Part shown: piece after piece, positions 47,892 to 59,728 of the stretch | How positions within the stretch are numbered: position 1 is the stretch's first letter | How the letters are laid out: the number at the start of each line of letters is the position of its first letter | Source of the DNA: Cucumis sativus | Lineage: Eukaryota; Streptophyta; Magnoliopsida; Cucurbitales; Cucurbitaceae | NCBI RefSeq assembly: GCF_000004075.3 | Contig: NC_026656.2 | Coordinates: 22,702,607 to 22,766,606, forward strand | Length of the DNA stretch: 64,000 nt | Direction of reading: 5' to 3' | Made by a program: the position numbers and the translations under genes | Notes under the pieces: generated by a model | What the model saw: only the letters and a program-made list of their open reading frames with translations | Databases searched by the model: none | What the model was told of the DNA's origin: nothing

Positions 47892-50800
47892 ATGCTAAAA
47901 TTCTTCATGCCTCCAATACTTCTCTTCCTGCTTTCGGTGTCTTCGCTCATCCCGGGAGATGCTTATTCTTCACCCACCCAATCCTTCGCATCTACGGTTA
48001 TAACTCAAAAGGGTCTTGATTTCCTCAAAGACTTGTTCATAGACAAGGCAATTTCTTCTGTGATTCCGATTAATTTGCCTCAATCCGAGAAAACTGTCAA
48101 AATCCCATTTGTTGGAAACGTTCATATGGTGCTATCTAACACTACCATATACCAACTCGATGTTCCTTCATCGAATGTTAAACCTGGTGATTCGGGTGTT
48201 TCTATTGTTGCTTCAGGAACTACCTGCGACTTGAGCATGGATTGGCGCTATTCCTATAGTACTTGGCTTGTTCCAGCGGAAATTTCTGATGAAGGACAGG
48301 CTTCTGTTCAGGTATATGCATTGCTGGTAGGCTTTATCACTAGGTTCTGAATGCTGTCATTATTCGGTCCCAATTTAGTGATCTGGGTCTGTTATGAATG
48401 AGGTCTAGGTTTTTTATTCCTAGGGTGGAATTTTGTAGATTTTTGCACTAAATTGTGATTGGCCACATGAGAAAAGGGAGGAAAATGATCCCCTGTATAA
48501 GAATGCAGCTAGGTAAGTATTTTTCATTTGGAGATGTTTTTATTTATTTACATAAAAAGATGTTGGATCATGGGAGACTAGAGAGCGTATTTTTCCCTAG
48601 AGTGGTGTATTTAAACGATGCGAGTTGGCTGTGCTAATAGTTCCAAGTAAATCCATGGCTTAAAAAAGGAGAACTCTGCAACTTCAATGAGTTGAAAACA
48701 ATTTTCAATAGTTTTTTTAGATTTTACTTTGATTACTCTCTTGATGGTCGTTAAGATAAGCATAATGTTTTCTGTGTTGCTTTGAAACTAATCAATAAAT
48801 TCAATAAAAAGAAATCTATACATATTGATGATATGAGTTATGGATGCCTATTATTCTTGAAAGGTTGATTCGTTTACCATCTGAACATCCATCTCAACTA
48901 CTCTCTTGATGGCCGTTAAGATAAGCATAATGTTTTCTGTTTTGCTTTGAGACTGATCAATAAATTCGATAAAAAGAAATCTATACATATCAATCATATG
49001 TGTTTTGAATGCATATTATTCTTGAAAGGTTGATTCGCTGACCATCTGAACATCCATTTCGCCTTTATGTTTATTTATTAAATTATTCATGAGATAAAAA
49101 TTACTTGTGAAACAGGTCCATGGCATGGAAGTTCGACTTACTTTAGGATTGGAGCTTCAAGAAGAAACACTAAAACTATTTCTTCTTGGGTGCGGTTGTT
49201 CTGTCCAAGATATATCTATAAAGTTGGATGGAGGAGCATCTTGGCTTTACCAAGGGTATGCTACTCTTTCATGACTGTAGAGGACCTCATGTTGGATGTG
49301 GATCCTTCTACGTTCATCTTTAGCATGGTTAAAAATCCTTGAATTTGTTCTTTTTGTGTTTAAGACGGGATCTTCAATCATTTCTTTCTGACAAATGATT
49401 AGCTGTAAAGTAGCTTAATTGAATTTATGTTCTTTCATCTTTACACATTGGTACTGCCCATACTTCTTTGTCACATCATAGGATAATAATGCCTTTGAAT
49501 ACAACCTGCACCTTTTTCCTGTATGTTCCAATCCTCTTTTACTATGTTCTATATTAGGCTGGTTGACACATTCGAAGAACAGATAAGTTCTGCTGTTGAA
49601 AAGGCAATTTGTAAGAAACTAGGAAAAGGAATCCTCAAGGCCGACTCCTTTTTGCAAGCACTCCCCAAGGAAGTCCAAGTGAATGATAATGCTTCTTTTG
49701 ATATTACTTTTGCAGAAAAACCGTTACTAAGTAACTCCTCCATTGCTTTAAAGATCAATGGGCTGTTTAGGGAAAGAGTAAAGCTTCCAAAACCGAAGTA
49801 CCACTTTGAAAAATCACCTTCAGCTTCCTGTACAGATCCTTCTAAAATGTTTGGAATAACAATAGATGAGGAAGTCTTCAACTCTGCATTGGCCCTATAC
49901 TACAATGTGGGTTCAAATTGTTTTGTATATTCCTCTTTTTTCCTCCCGCTGTGTTACTTGTCTACACCTACAAAACTAAAATCATCCTTCATGTACAGGC
50001 AAATTTTATGCAATGGAGTTTGAATGATGTGCCCAACCAGCCGCTTCTAAACACTGCTGGATGGAGATTTATTGTTCCCCAACTGTACAAGAAGTATCCT
50101 AATGCTGACATGAGCTTGAATATCTTTTTACCTTCTCCACCAGTCGTAAGCATTTCAGAGCACCAAATTCTTGCAACAACGAACATAGACCTGATAATTG
50201 ATGTAGTAGAAGGAGGTGAAAAAATACCTGTTGCTTGCATCTCATTGGTGAGTTTATCGGTTCATAATGAATATCATTATATACATGCATGCATGTATAG
50301 TTTATTGTTATTATTTTTACTTTTATGTTTGAGAATATTCAAATTCTAGATGCACACTTCAAATGAACCAAACTTTGACAGTGAGCTATCACTGGTCCCA
50401 GAGATGGAAGGGGATAACTGATGGGGGTGGATTTTGGATAAGATTATGAATATTAGGATACAAGAGTCTGTTAACAATTGGCTAGAGAAATGGTCATGCT
50501 TGTTTGTTATAAACAACAGGGGTGGGGGAAGAAGTGTTAATCGTTAAGCATTGATTCAGTTTGATCAAATAGTTATCGGCTTACGGGAAACCTACAAATC
50601 CATAACTACATTAGTGCACATATCCCGAAGGCATATTTTACCTTTGTTCATGCCTATAAATGATGCTAAAGAGTTGCTACGTAACACGCATGTTGTAAAA
50701 CGTAGACATGTCACCTCTCAAATATAATTTACATGCATCCACTCAGGAGATGATGGAAGGTCTTGAATGCTTCAATGAATTATCTTTCCTAAGAACTGCT

Positions 50801-51680
50801 CTCTAGCTAAAACATCCATGGCCATTTAATATGAAGATGAAAGTTGATTTCTCATGATAACTAAGGTTGAGTTTGGTTTACCTTTGTTTTTTAGTGTTGG
50901 ATTTTGAAAATAAGTTATTTCAGACAAAATTAAAGTATTTGGCATACACTCAAAATAGCATTTTAAGCATTCTCAAAGTGTATTTTAAGCGGTTGTTATC
51001 CAAATACTTTAAATAGAAATGACTTTTTTCAAAAATATTTTCTCAAGTCAATCAAAACATGCTCTAAGTTTCTTTTTCTTGATTTATTTGTTTCCAACTA
51101 AAGTTATTTAAACACATGAGACGGATGGTCTCCTGTCGGCGTAAAATTATCTTTTGATAGTTACATGTCTCCTTGGCATATCATCATCTTTCATTGAAGT
51201 GATTCTTTTTTTTTTTTTAATCAAATTCAACCTTCTTCCCCTTTGCATTTCAGTTGGTTTGTGCCTTCAGTACAGCTAAAGTGGTGGGTAACAACCTCGT
51301 GGCCAATGTCGGTTTGAACCATTTTGAGATATCACTTAAGTGGAGCAATATTGGCAGTCTGCATATGGACCTAATTCAGGTAGATTACTATTCATTTATC
51401 CCGCATAATGATGAACATTCTAAACATTTTTTTGTTTCAAGTCAACTAATCATCTCTTGAAAATACAAATTTGCAGCCAGTTGTGAAGACTCTGGTCAAA
51501 ACTACGTTGTTGCCAAATGCCAATGCATATCTTCAAAAGGGGCTTCCACTGCCCATCGTTCATGGTTTCATGCTTCAAAACACTGAATTAGTCAGCTCAA
51601 ATTCGAGCATTATGGTGTGCACCGACATGTTATGGACAAAGGAACGTAATCCTGCTTATCTTCACTACCCGTATAGGTAG
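47892..51680 (+). CDS. LBR1: BPI/LBP family lipid-binding protein (six exons)
   Basis: Exons: 47892-48311, 49116-49255, 49558-49906, 49999-50247, 51254-51379, 51477-51680. They total 1,488 nt (495 residues), with all junctions in frame and GT/AG. Residues 1-25 form a signal peptide (FFMPPILLFLLSVSSLIPGDA). The N-terminal BPI domain begins with FASTVITQKGLDFLKDLF. Cys112 and Cys166/168 are placed like the conserved disulfide of the family. NTT at residue 83 is a glycosylation site. The C-terminal BPI domain runs from about residue 270 (GWRFIVPQLYKKYP) to GFMLQNTELV near the end. Arabidopsis relatives are reported to bind bacterial lipopolysaccharide and affect defence gene expression. An in-frame ATG lies 36 codons upstream (47784), but the chosen start gives the clean signal peptide. 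Confidence 0.93.
48734..49063 (+). repeat. 165-bp tandem duplication inside intron 1
   Basis: The blocks 48734-48898 and 48899-49063 are about 90 percent identical by eye. Both start TACTCTCTTGATGG and contain AGATAAGCATAATGTTTTCT and TCTTGAAAGGTTGATTCG. The array ends 52 bp before exon 2 but does not disturb the acceptor site. Confidence 0.9.
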
Positions 51681-51828
51681 AAATGTTTTGTAAAGTTCAA
51701 GCAAAGAAGAAAGCACGTTGAATCTTTGTATAGGGTTTATTTTATGGTTGAGGATAGTTCCAAGCCAAGCCACCCCATAAACTGATTGCTATATATTTCA
51801 CTATGAACATGTAAAATAGGTAAAGCAA

Positions 51829-52560
51829 ACGTTTGTATTAGATTAATTAGTGAAGGAGGAATGGTGTGATTCCACCTCTTTTTAGTGTATTTTGAAACTT
51901 GTAATTTCTCCATACTATGGTAAAAATCATTTGTAACAAATAAACATAGCTCGACCGTCAATTTCAAAATGGTTCCCTTCCCTCATAAATTGTCGACATT
52001 ACTAATTTCAAATTAGTTTGTTTCAGTAACCATGGTATACAAATTTAAAGTACAATTTCTAAAATCTCTTATAAAGTATTTCTCCATATTATCTCTCATG
52101 TTCATCACATGTCTAGCTCTCTTAAAACACTTTAACTTTTCTTCCCACACAACTAACTCTACATCCAAATGCAAATGGAAATTAAGAAAAGACACTGAAA
52201 ATCAAGTAAACCAACTAAACCATGCCATCTAACCGTTGTACGACAAAAAATATACAAACCAATTTGGTTTGAGTTAATTTAGTGCATTTTACTTTAGTTC
52301 GCACAAATAGTTTCAGACTTAATAGACTATTTAGCTAATTTCAATAAAATTTTCGAGTTAATTTAGTGCATTTTGGTTTGCACCCGTAGTTTCACTTTGA
52401 TTTTATAGATTATTCAACAAATTTCAATAAAATTTTCGAGCAATTTGTTTAGTTTGTACAATGTTCGTGAAAGCCAATTTCAACATTAAACTTTCCAATC
52501 CATAAGAAAATTAGAACATGGTTGAGCGAAAACCAAACAAACAATATTTGTTCTCATGCT
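51829..52560 (+). repeat. Segmental duplicate, copy 1 (3' flank of the BPI/LBP gene)
   Basis: The stretch starting TTTGTATTAGATTAATTAGT, about 150 bp past the stop codon, is repeated at 63428-64000 in the same orientation. Shared words include GATTCCACCTCTTT, ATTTGTAA-AAATAAACATA, TGCAAATGGAAATTA and AAACCAAACAAACAATATTTG. Inside copy 1 a smaller duplication (TTAGTGCATTTTRGTTTGCAC and TTTCAATAAAATTTTCGAG) occurs at about 52275-52445. Confidence 0.8.
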
Positions 52561-53265
52561 TAAAACTTAGAAAATCACTAACGAGACGTTCTCACATCTA
52601 GATTCTGATTGTGGTTATTTTACCAATAATCCAATTGAAAGCCATAAAACAGAGTTTCAGATAATCTAGGCAAAACTAGGATATTTCTAATGAAGAATCT
52701 GAATTTGAGGTACAAAGAAGCAATGAAAATGGCAAATTCAACATAGTTGCAAACCTTCATGCTAAACATGCTGATTAAATATCACCGCCCTAGAAAACAA
52801 AACAAGAGGCGGTTAGACAGCAAAAACTCAACATTGTAAAGGCAAGTTTCACAATGGACTCGAGTCCCCAACTGAAAAACAAAGATGGCTAGTGTTATAT
52901 ATAGGCCACAGAGGGAGCGATAGAAAAATCAGTGCTTTCTGGTTGAAAATCTTCACTTTAATATTTTGAATCAACCAAGATTCAAGACACTCGTATTCAA
53001 CCGTACATCACAAGCACAGATTTCAAGTCACTTTTATCGAAGCTACTACAAAATACAAACCCACTTTTCCAGCAAGAAAACAAAGTCGTCAATTTCTCAA
53101 TGAAAAAATCAACACGATCACATACAGATGTTAACTATCAATGAGTACGAAATAGAGAATCAACACTAAAAATCAAAATTAAATCGGTCTTCAAATAACA
53201 ATAATCCATTGCCATTGATCGGAAGCTCTTCTTCACAAACCACCTTTTGGAGCATGGAAGCTTAC

Positions 53266-53294
53266 TTAATAGAAGTCATCATCCGTAAGATCCA
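53266..53294 (-). other. NFD6: Candidate alternative last exon of the NFD6-like gene
   Basis: Read on the minus strand after an AG, this segment supplies VDLTDDDFY and a stop, in the phase (1) left by splicing at the GT following GAAG at 56057. The product would be 99 residues instead of 92. Relatives of NFD6 in other plants are known for alternative short acidic C-termini, as far as I recall. The intron would be 2.76 kb and would contain the LINE relic. Confidence 0.35.
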
Positions 53295-53779
53295 CTTGTC
53301 ATTTATCATCATTCCATGCTGATGAACACAAGTGACCAGTGTGTTATTAATGACAATTTGATATTTTAATCAAAACAAGAAATAATTTGGTAGGTGATGA
53401 GCATGCTCATCAAAGTGATGTGTAGATTGACATTTTCCAAGTTTAAACTTAAAAGATAGAAATTTAGGACTTAATTTTGGGTCATGGAAACTACAAACAT
53501 TCATTCTAGTTGGAAGCAAAGGATGTTTCAGTGTATCATTCATAAAGAAGACTTCAACTTTCTACTGACCACTTCAAACTTCTTCTCATCTACTTATGGA
53601 TAGTAATATATGAATTTGCAACTTCCATCTTTCTGAAGTAGTAGAAATGAAAATATAACAACAAATCATCAGATCCAAATACTTGATTAACAATAATATT
53701 TAAACTATGTAGATGCCAAATTTATTGTACAACGATCTAGTAGGCTGTAGTCCAATATAGTTGCAGAATAAAATTGAAT

Positions 53780-55560
53780 ATATAATCTTCCAAATCAAAG
53801 GTTTTGATCCTATTTGGCGGTCTTGTATTCGTGGGTGCATCTCTAGTGCAAGTTTTTCAATCATTAGTAATGGTCGGCCTCAAGGTAAGATTATCCCTCC
53901 GTGTAGCATTAGACAGACAGGGTGATCCTCTTTCACCTTTCTTATTCATTCTAGTTGCTGATTGTCTTAGCCGTCTTATGGATCATAGTTTATCCAAGGG
54001 CCTCATTGTTGCTCATCCTATTGATGACTCTTATTTTGTGCTTAGCCATTAACAATTTTTTATGATACTTTAATCTTTTCCTTTACAAATACTCCTGCTC
54101 TTCAGCATCTTCTCGAGATGATATATATCTTTGAAGCGACTTCCGGTTTGACTATTAATTTTTCAAAGAGTGAGCTTTTGGGTAATAATTTAGGTTGGGT
54201 AATAATTTAGGTTCATCCACCATGGACTCTTTGGCTTGTTCCTTTGGTTGCAAGCTTGGTCATCGGCCTTCTACTTACCTTGCTTGCCTTTAGGTGGTAA
54301 CTCTACATCTACTTTTTGGCATCCCGTTATTGAATGCATGCATCATAAGCTTCACAATTGAAAATATGCGTATATATCTAAAGGGGTTCGTCATATGCTG
54401 ATTCAGGCTTCTCTCTCTTGCTTGCCAACTTATTACTTATCTCTTTTTCATGCTCTTTCTGGGAAGGTGTTCAAGGCATGGATGGTATGCACACAATTAA
54501 TTGGGAGACTACACAACGTGATCGTCTGATGGCCGGTTTGGGTATTGGTAATTATCGTGTTCGCAACCATGCCTTTCTTGCCAAATGGATCTGGTGGTTT
54601 TTGCAGGAATCTAATGCCTTGTGGAGACAACTCATTGTGGCCCAATACTACTCTTTTTAACTATATTTGGCCTTCGCCTATTTGGGGTTCATCCAAATCT
54701 CCGTGGAGACTCTTTGTCAAACTACCGATTTGGTGGCCAGCCGCACACAGCATCATCTTGGCAATGATTCATCAACCTCAGTTTGGAAGGCTCCCTGGCT
54801 TAGTTGTGGTATTCTCTCAAATGTTCTCCCTCGTCTCTTTCGTTTGGCTCGTTTTCCAGATATCAAAGTGGCTGATGTATGGGTCGAGGATGCTGCTGCT
54901 TGGCATTTGCGTATTCACTGTAATCTCACAGAATCTAAAATTGTTGAGGATGGCTTTATCACAGCATTTACAATCTGTCTTTTTCGTGAGGTTGCTGATT
55001 CTTGGATTTGGACAACCGGACCTTCTTCCTCTTTGTCGGTTTTATCTCTTATGGATGGTTTGGCGAGAAATGATATTCGCCCTGCTTCGGATGTCTATTC
55101 GGCTATTTGGTTGGATTGTTATCCTTAGAAAATCAAAATTTTCTTGTGGGAGCTCAGTCATAGTGGTATTCCTGACTGCCTTCAAGATCGTACGCCGTAA
55201 ATGGTTATCTCTCCTTCTTGGTGTCATATGTGTGAAGCTCATTCTGAATCTGCTGCCCACCTTTTTTAATCATTGTACTTTGCTTCCTATTTTTGGTGAT
55301 ATATTCTTGATGCTTTCGGTTGGCCAGTGGTTCTTTCCCATAATATGTTTGATAATCTATCTTGCTTGTTGGTGGGTCACCCTTTTACTGGTCGCAAGAA
55401 AATGCTTTGGATGGCGATCATTCAAGCTTTCTTTTGGCTTCTTTGGGAGAGTTGGAACAAGCGTCTTTTTCGTAACGATTCTACTCGTTTTGATCTTTTT
55501 CGTGATTTGGTTATTTGCTTTGTATTGGTGTAGAAATAAACACCCTTTTAACATTTTAAG
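53780..55560 (+). pseudogene. LINE (L1-type) retrotransposon relic
   Basis: The plus strand, in several broken frames, carries RT motifs in order: GRPQGK, RQGDPLSPFLFILVADCLS, then a decayed FADD region (near 54045-54080), CLPTYYLSLF, a GLGIGNYRVRNHAFLAKW segment, WKAPWLSCG, and a C-terminal FFWLLWESWNKRLF stretch. This order matches plant L1 polyproteins from mid-RT to the C-terminal zinc-finger region. Numerous stops and frameshifts make it inactive. It lies on the opposite strand to the NFD6-like gene, probably within its last intron. Confidence 0.85.
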
Positions 55561-55589
55561 TCTTTCTTATCTTGTCTCCCATTAGCATC

Positions 55590-56048
55590 TTTACCTGTAA
55601 TCACCTTTGGGTGCTCGCACTTTGGCCCCTATTCCATTCAATCAACGAAAGGTTTCATTTTCAAAACAAGAAAGCTTTTCATGGTGTAGGTTCTAATGAC
55701 TCAAACACATTAACTACCTCAATCATAGAATAAAGCATAATATTTCATTCACCAGAAACATCAGATCACTGTGGCTAATGTGACCCCTGAACCTAAATAT
55801 AGATATCACTATTTCAAAATACAGTTGATCATTATTCCCACTTAAACTTGATTTTTCTTGATCCATGAAAATTATTATAAAGCTAAAATTCATCCAACGA
55901 AAACCAAATGCAAATAGAAAATCAGCTTCCAGAAAATTATCAACTCTTTCTTGTCCACGGAAGAATTCATTCTGAAATTATGGATATGATCTAAATTCTT
56001 TTGATGTAGCACATAACAGATGAAGAAAGTAAAGAATTAAATTATCAG
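55590..56048. other. Non-coding stretch downstream of the NFD6-like gene
   Basis: I see no coding sequence here. It is either 3' UTR of the short isoform of the NFD6-like gene or the first part of its last intron. Confidence 0.5.
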
Positions 56049-56518
56049 TTATGCACCTTCGGGGAGCCAACCGCAGCTGTGGCGCGAGATAGAGAGCATT
56101 GAAGTCATCAAAGCTGAGGACGACACAGAGTGAAATGGCATCATTGACTCCAAACAGAAGCTCATCTCAGGCGCACACCTTCAAGCAAAATAGATCACCT
56201 TATTTTACTGAAACGTTTCACAACTAAAACACTGAAGAGAGAAATAAAGATGAAGATTGAACACTGTTTTCGTTGTTCTACTTCTGGGGAGAATAAAAAA
56301 AACTAAAAGAGCTCTAGATTCAGAAACTTTTCGCACTTAAAACGGATGCAAAAGCATTAAGAAACGAACCTGAAAGTACGATGAGAGAGGGGTTTGTTAG
56401 TTGCCATGCGAAAGGGAGAGGATGATGAGGCCTTGGGTTGAGAACCGATGTGAGCAGCAGCACGGCGTGCCGAACCGGAGAATGAGCGGAAAGCAGACCG
56501 AGCACCAATTGAGGCCAT
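56049..56518 (-). CDS. NFD6: NFD6-like small organellar protein (two exons)
   Basis: The coding sequence is complement(56049..56178, 56370..56518), 279 nt or 92 residues, if the last GT is not used. Exon 1 gives MASIGARSAFRSFSGSARRA, an Arg/Ser/Ala-rich presequence without acidic residues, as expected for mitochondrial or plastid import. Exon 2 gives APEMSFCLESMMPFHSVSSS, then ALMTSMLSISRHSCGWLPE. The order SPFR, PLSHRTFR, E-M-S-F-C-x-E-S-M-M-P and ALMTSMLS is that of NUCLEAR FUSION DEFECTIVE 6 and its relatives, needed for nuclear fusion in Arabidopsis female gametophyte development. The intron is GT/AG, phase 2. The size fits the family (about 90-100). A GT right after WLPE could splice to 53266-53294 for a different tail. 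Family assignment is from memory. Confidence 0.8.
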
Positions 56519-56559
56519 TGATTATGAGAAGAAATGGTAGATTCAGAAGGTTGTTCTTC

Positions 56560-57059
56560 TTGGTTTCGGAATATGAACAAGAGGGAATTGACTCTTGCTT
56601 CATGGCTGGCTTGCTGAGGGTTAAAGCTAAAACCCTACTTTGGGTCTGAGGGGTTTCTACGATAGTTGGGGTGATTTCGAAATATCTTTTCAATAAGGGC
56701 TATTTCGAAATGATTATAAAACTCATGCCTTTCTTTTATTTTAATAATGGATAAATTAGTTTAGTTTGATTTTGTTTACTTTTTCATATATTTTTTTTTC
56801 TCGAGGGCGTGTTTGTAGAGATGCCCGTTTCACTAGTACCTTCCAAGTAGGCATTAACTCCCATTACACCCCAAGCCATGTGACAACCAACAACCCTGGT
56901 GATAATTTCATGTCATTGGGCAAATTATAGAGTTCATCGATGGTCACCTCGTTGAAGTAGACCCTTTCCTCTGTCTCTCTTCTTCTTCTTTCTTTTCCTT
57001 CCCCACCTTTAGAAAAGCCACAAGACCCTCCTTATCTTCATCATCAACTTGTAATTCAA
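56560..57059. other. Upstream region of the NFD6-like gene
   Basis: The stretch 56560-56700 is the likely 5' leader and promoter of the NFD6-like gene on the minus strand. From 56700 to 57059 I see AT-rich DNA and then a CT-rich tract (56955-57030), which could be the leader of the open frame at 57060. Confidence 0.4.
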
Positions 57060-57611
57060 ATGAATTCGTGGATGCCTAAACCTCTAACGCCTCATCCACC
57101 GGCACTTCCCCTTTTCCATGTTTTAAATGTCTATAGCTCGGGGTGGGCTGATTCATCACTTCGTCTCCCACTTATCGTGTTCTTACGTGATCCAAATCAC
57201 TTAAGTCTCCAAATATTTCTTCGTCCTCCCTCCTCCTCAATTCGCTTGCAAATGCAATTGGAAGTTGGGTTTGTCCCAATGGACACTGTCTTAGGCATAT
57301 CAAAACGCACAGTAAAAAGGTTTTCAATATGTTTGGGCTTAGTGAATTTTTTTCTCGTAGAGCCCTCAAGTTTGGTGCTCTACAAGGAAGATTGGTTGGA
57401 TTTCTTAAAAGAGGGGACAAGGGCGGTGAATGGTTGTTTCTGGGTAGCGGTGGATGAGGATTCCTCCTTTCTTTTAAGGAATTTGGATGTCTTGGCGAGT
57501 TCAAGGGTGGATTTCTGTTGGCTGGTCATTATGAGTAAGGTTGATGGGATGAGTTTTCTGGCGAGAATGATGAATTTTCTGGTGAGAGCAAGAACGCACA
57601 GAGAGTTCTAA
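57060..57611 (+). CDS. Open reading frame of unknown function, 183 residues
   Basis: An intact single-exon frame starts MNSWMPKPLTPHPPALPLFH and ends RARTHREF. It is preceded by a CT-rich stretch that would suit a plant 5' leader. I do not recognise a domain. There is no signal peptide. A Ser/Arg/Leu/Val-rich middle (VDEDSSFLLRNLDVLASSRV) looks coding-like but is not diagnostic. The opposite strand is also open for 110 codons, which lowers confidence. It could be an orphan gene, a fragment of a longer gene or chance. Repeats flank it on the right (solo LTR from 57746). Confidence 0.3.
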   Translation: MNSWMPKPLTPHPPALPLFHVLNVYSSGWADSSLRLPLIVFLRDPNHLSLQIFLRPPSSSIRLQMQLEVGFVPMDTVLGISKRTVKRFSICLGLVNFFLVEPSSLVLYKEDWLDFLKEGTRAVNGCFWVAVDEDSSFLLRNLDVLASSRVDFCWLVIMSKVDGMSFLARMMNFLVRARTHREF

Positions 57612-57745
57612 GAAACCCTGAAAGTCGAGAATGCAAATGACGCAAACCGAAGGTTTTATTCACTGTTTATAAGCAAAATACATTGGGGTAGATCATCATT
57701 AGCGTTCAGGGGCATTAAATGAGATCTGACAACCCTGGTGGCGCA

Positions 57746-59308
57746 TGTGAGACCCATTTCTAATTTGGGTAAGGAAGTAAAATTCGGCTAAGTATTAAGA
57801 AGTTGGCGTTTGAACAAATTCACAAAAAGAATTTAGTAACAAAATCTTTTATGGTTAAAGTATATGTTTTTGCGATTAAGTGGATAGTTCGTGGAAGAAG
57901 TTGTGCGATAAGAAGAGAAAAAATCTTTGCGTAAGTTAAGAAGTAAAAGTTGGTTAGTTCACGTGGAAGGTTTCTTATAGTAAAAATATAACTACGCGAT
58001 AAGGTTATTCACGAGAAATGATTAAGTGGTTGAAGTTATTCACTGTTTGGGTTAGGCGAGAAGCAAGGTCTGGCGATGAAAATGTCAAATCTAATTTTAC
58101 AGGGGTTAACGTATAAGATTAAGGATTTAAGCATGGCTGGGTTGAATATTAAATTTACACGTGCGGAGGTTTAAGCAAGAGCTGGCGAATTGAGAAGACT
58201 TTATGCATGACTAAGTTAGTTTAAGGGCTCTATAAATAAGATGATTTGGGTAACTAAGGAGAGAATGATGAGAGTTTTGTTGAAATGTTAAAGAGCTAGT
58301 GGTTTAGTCACGCGAGAAAATGCTTGCAAGAAGAAGAAGAAGGGCTTCTTTAGTAAAGTTTGGAGAGTGACTTTCTTAAATGTTTTTATGTTAAAATCTT
58401 TCTTGTGATTTCCCTTTACTATTTTGAAAAATGATTTCAACGAGAAAGTGTTTCAAAAAAAGATTTCTATAAAAAGTTTATATGTGTTCAAGCATGATTT
58501 ATAATGTTAAAGCTTGATTTGATGATTGCAATTTCAATACTATGAAATATGGTTTTCAAATCATTAGTTGATTCCTTGAGATGATGTTAACTTTTATGTG
58601 CACATACATAGTCAAGGTCACCATGGGATGTACGGACTACATGGTGATAGGAAGTTGACTTATGGGTTGAAAGAAGTGTATAAAGCTTAGCAACCTAAGC
58701 AACAAGGATGAATCGGATGTTGTTGTTACAGTAGCCAAATGCAAGGTAATGAAACCGAGCGTAGAGAACGATTCGAGATCCTTGGTGAAAGGAATGACTG
58801 TTAGCTAATGTGTACATGTGAAATTGTTATGTTATAAATGTATTTCTTAAGCACAAAAAAAGGTTTATGCGAAATGAAATGATTAGATGTTGTTTATGTG
58901 AAATGATTATGAAAAGGTATTGCGAAAAGTTTTCAAAATCTCACTAAGTATTTTACACTTACGTTTTAAAAATCTATCTTCCAGGATTGAACGTTTAGGC
59001 CAAGTAGAGAAGAAGGTTAAAGGATTTGCGGTGAGATGATTCAAGGCGTTTTGAAAATGGATAAGCCTTGGTTATTTGGTCAAAGTATTGTAATAATGTA
59101 TGAAACGTCTCTTATTAATAAAGTTTACGTTTTGATTTGTATTTACTATGTTTGGCATTCCATTGTCCTCCGTTGCATTTTGATTGTTAATAGTTTAAAA
59201 GGAGTTTGAGAATAAGATTTTGCCATAAGAAAATTTAGGTTGTAACAAACTCGCATCCTATTCCTACTACTTCGGTGTTATCGTCGCAGTACGGTTTGGG
59301 GTGTGACA
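57746..59308 (-). repeat. Solo LTR (or 3' LTR), minus orientation
   Basis: On the minus strand the 1,563-bp block runs TGTCACACCCC to GGGTCTCACA and is homologous to 33933-35846. The flanks are GCGCA (57741-57745) and GGGCA (59309-59313), a 5-bp duplication with one mismatch. A gypsy integrase remnant of the same orientation lies 420 bp away, so this could instead be the 3' LTR of that decayed element. The sequence next to the LTR is not a purine-rich tract, which favours a solo LTR. Confidence 0.7.
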
Positions 59309-59728
59309 GGGCATCCTTTTGAAATCAGGAATGACGATTGCATTAAATGCACCTCTTCGATTCCCACTTTGAGGTACAAGTTCCTAGACGTGAGTTTTGA
59401 GCAAAAAAACTATTTTGGTCTTATGTCGCCTAAAGGTATCTCACATGCTCATTGTCAGGTCACATTCTAGAACTTAGGCTTTGCTTCTCTTTTTATCAAT
59501 CCTCAGTATGACACAAAAATGTTTAAGCTAGAAAACAATAAAGGAAAGTAGTAAAGCAAGCGATAAATGATGCAAGAAAGAAAAAGAAAACAATCAAACA
59601 AATAAATTGAAAAGAAAGAAAAATAAAGTATTAAAGCAATGCACAAAAATGATACACTTGTATTAAAATGTGTCTATGAGAATTATACAAATGCATCAAC
59701 AAGTCAAGAAAATTTAAATAAAGACGTT

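Noticed and set aside
52774-52789. Alternative short last exon for the NFD6-like gene after the AG at 52790
   Set aside because: In the right phase it adds only Gly-Arg and a stop, so it has too little information to support.
54545-55585. 346-codon frame, the longest in the window
   Set aside because: It is a shifted frame across the LINE relic (hydrophobic and without domains). LINE motifs are read in the other frames of the same strand.
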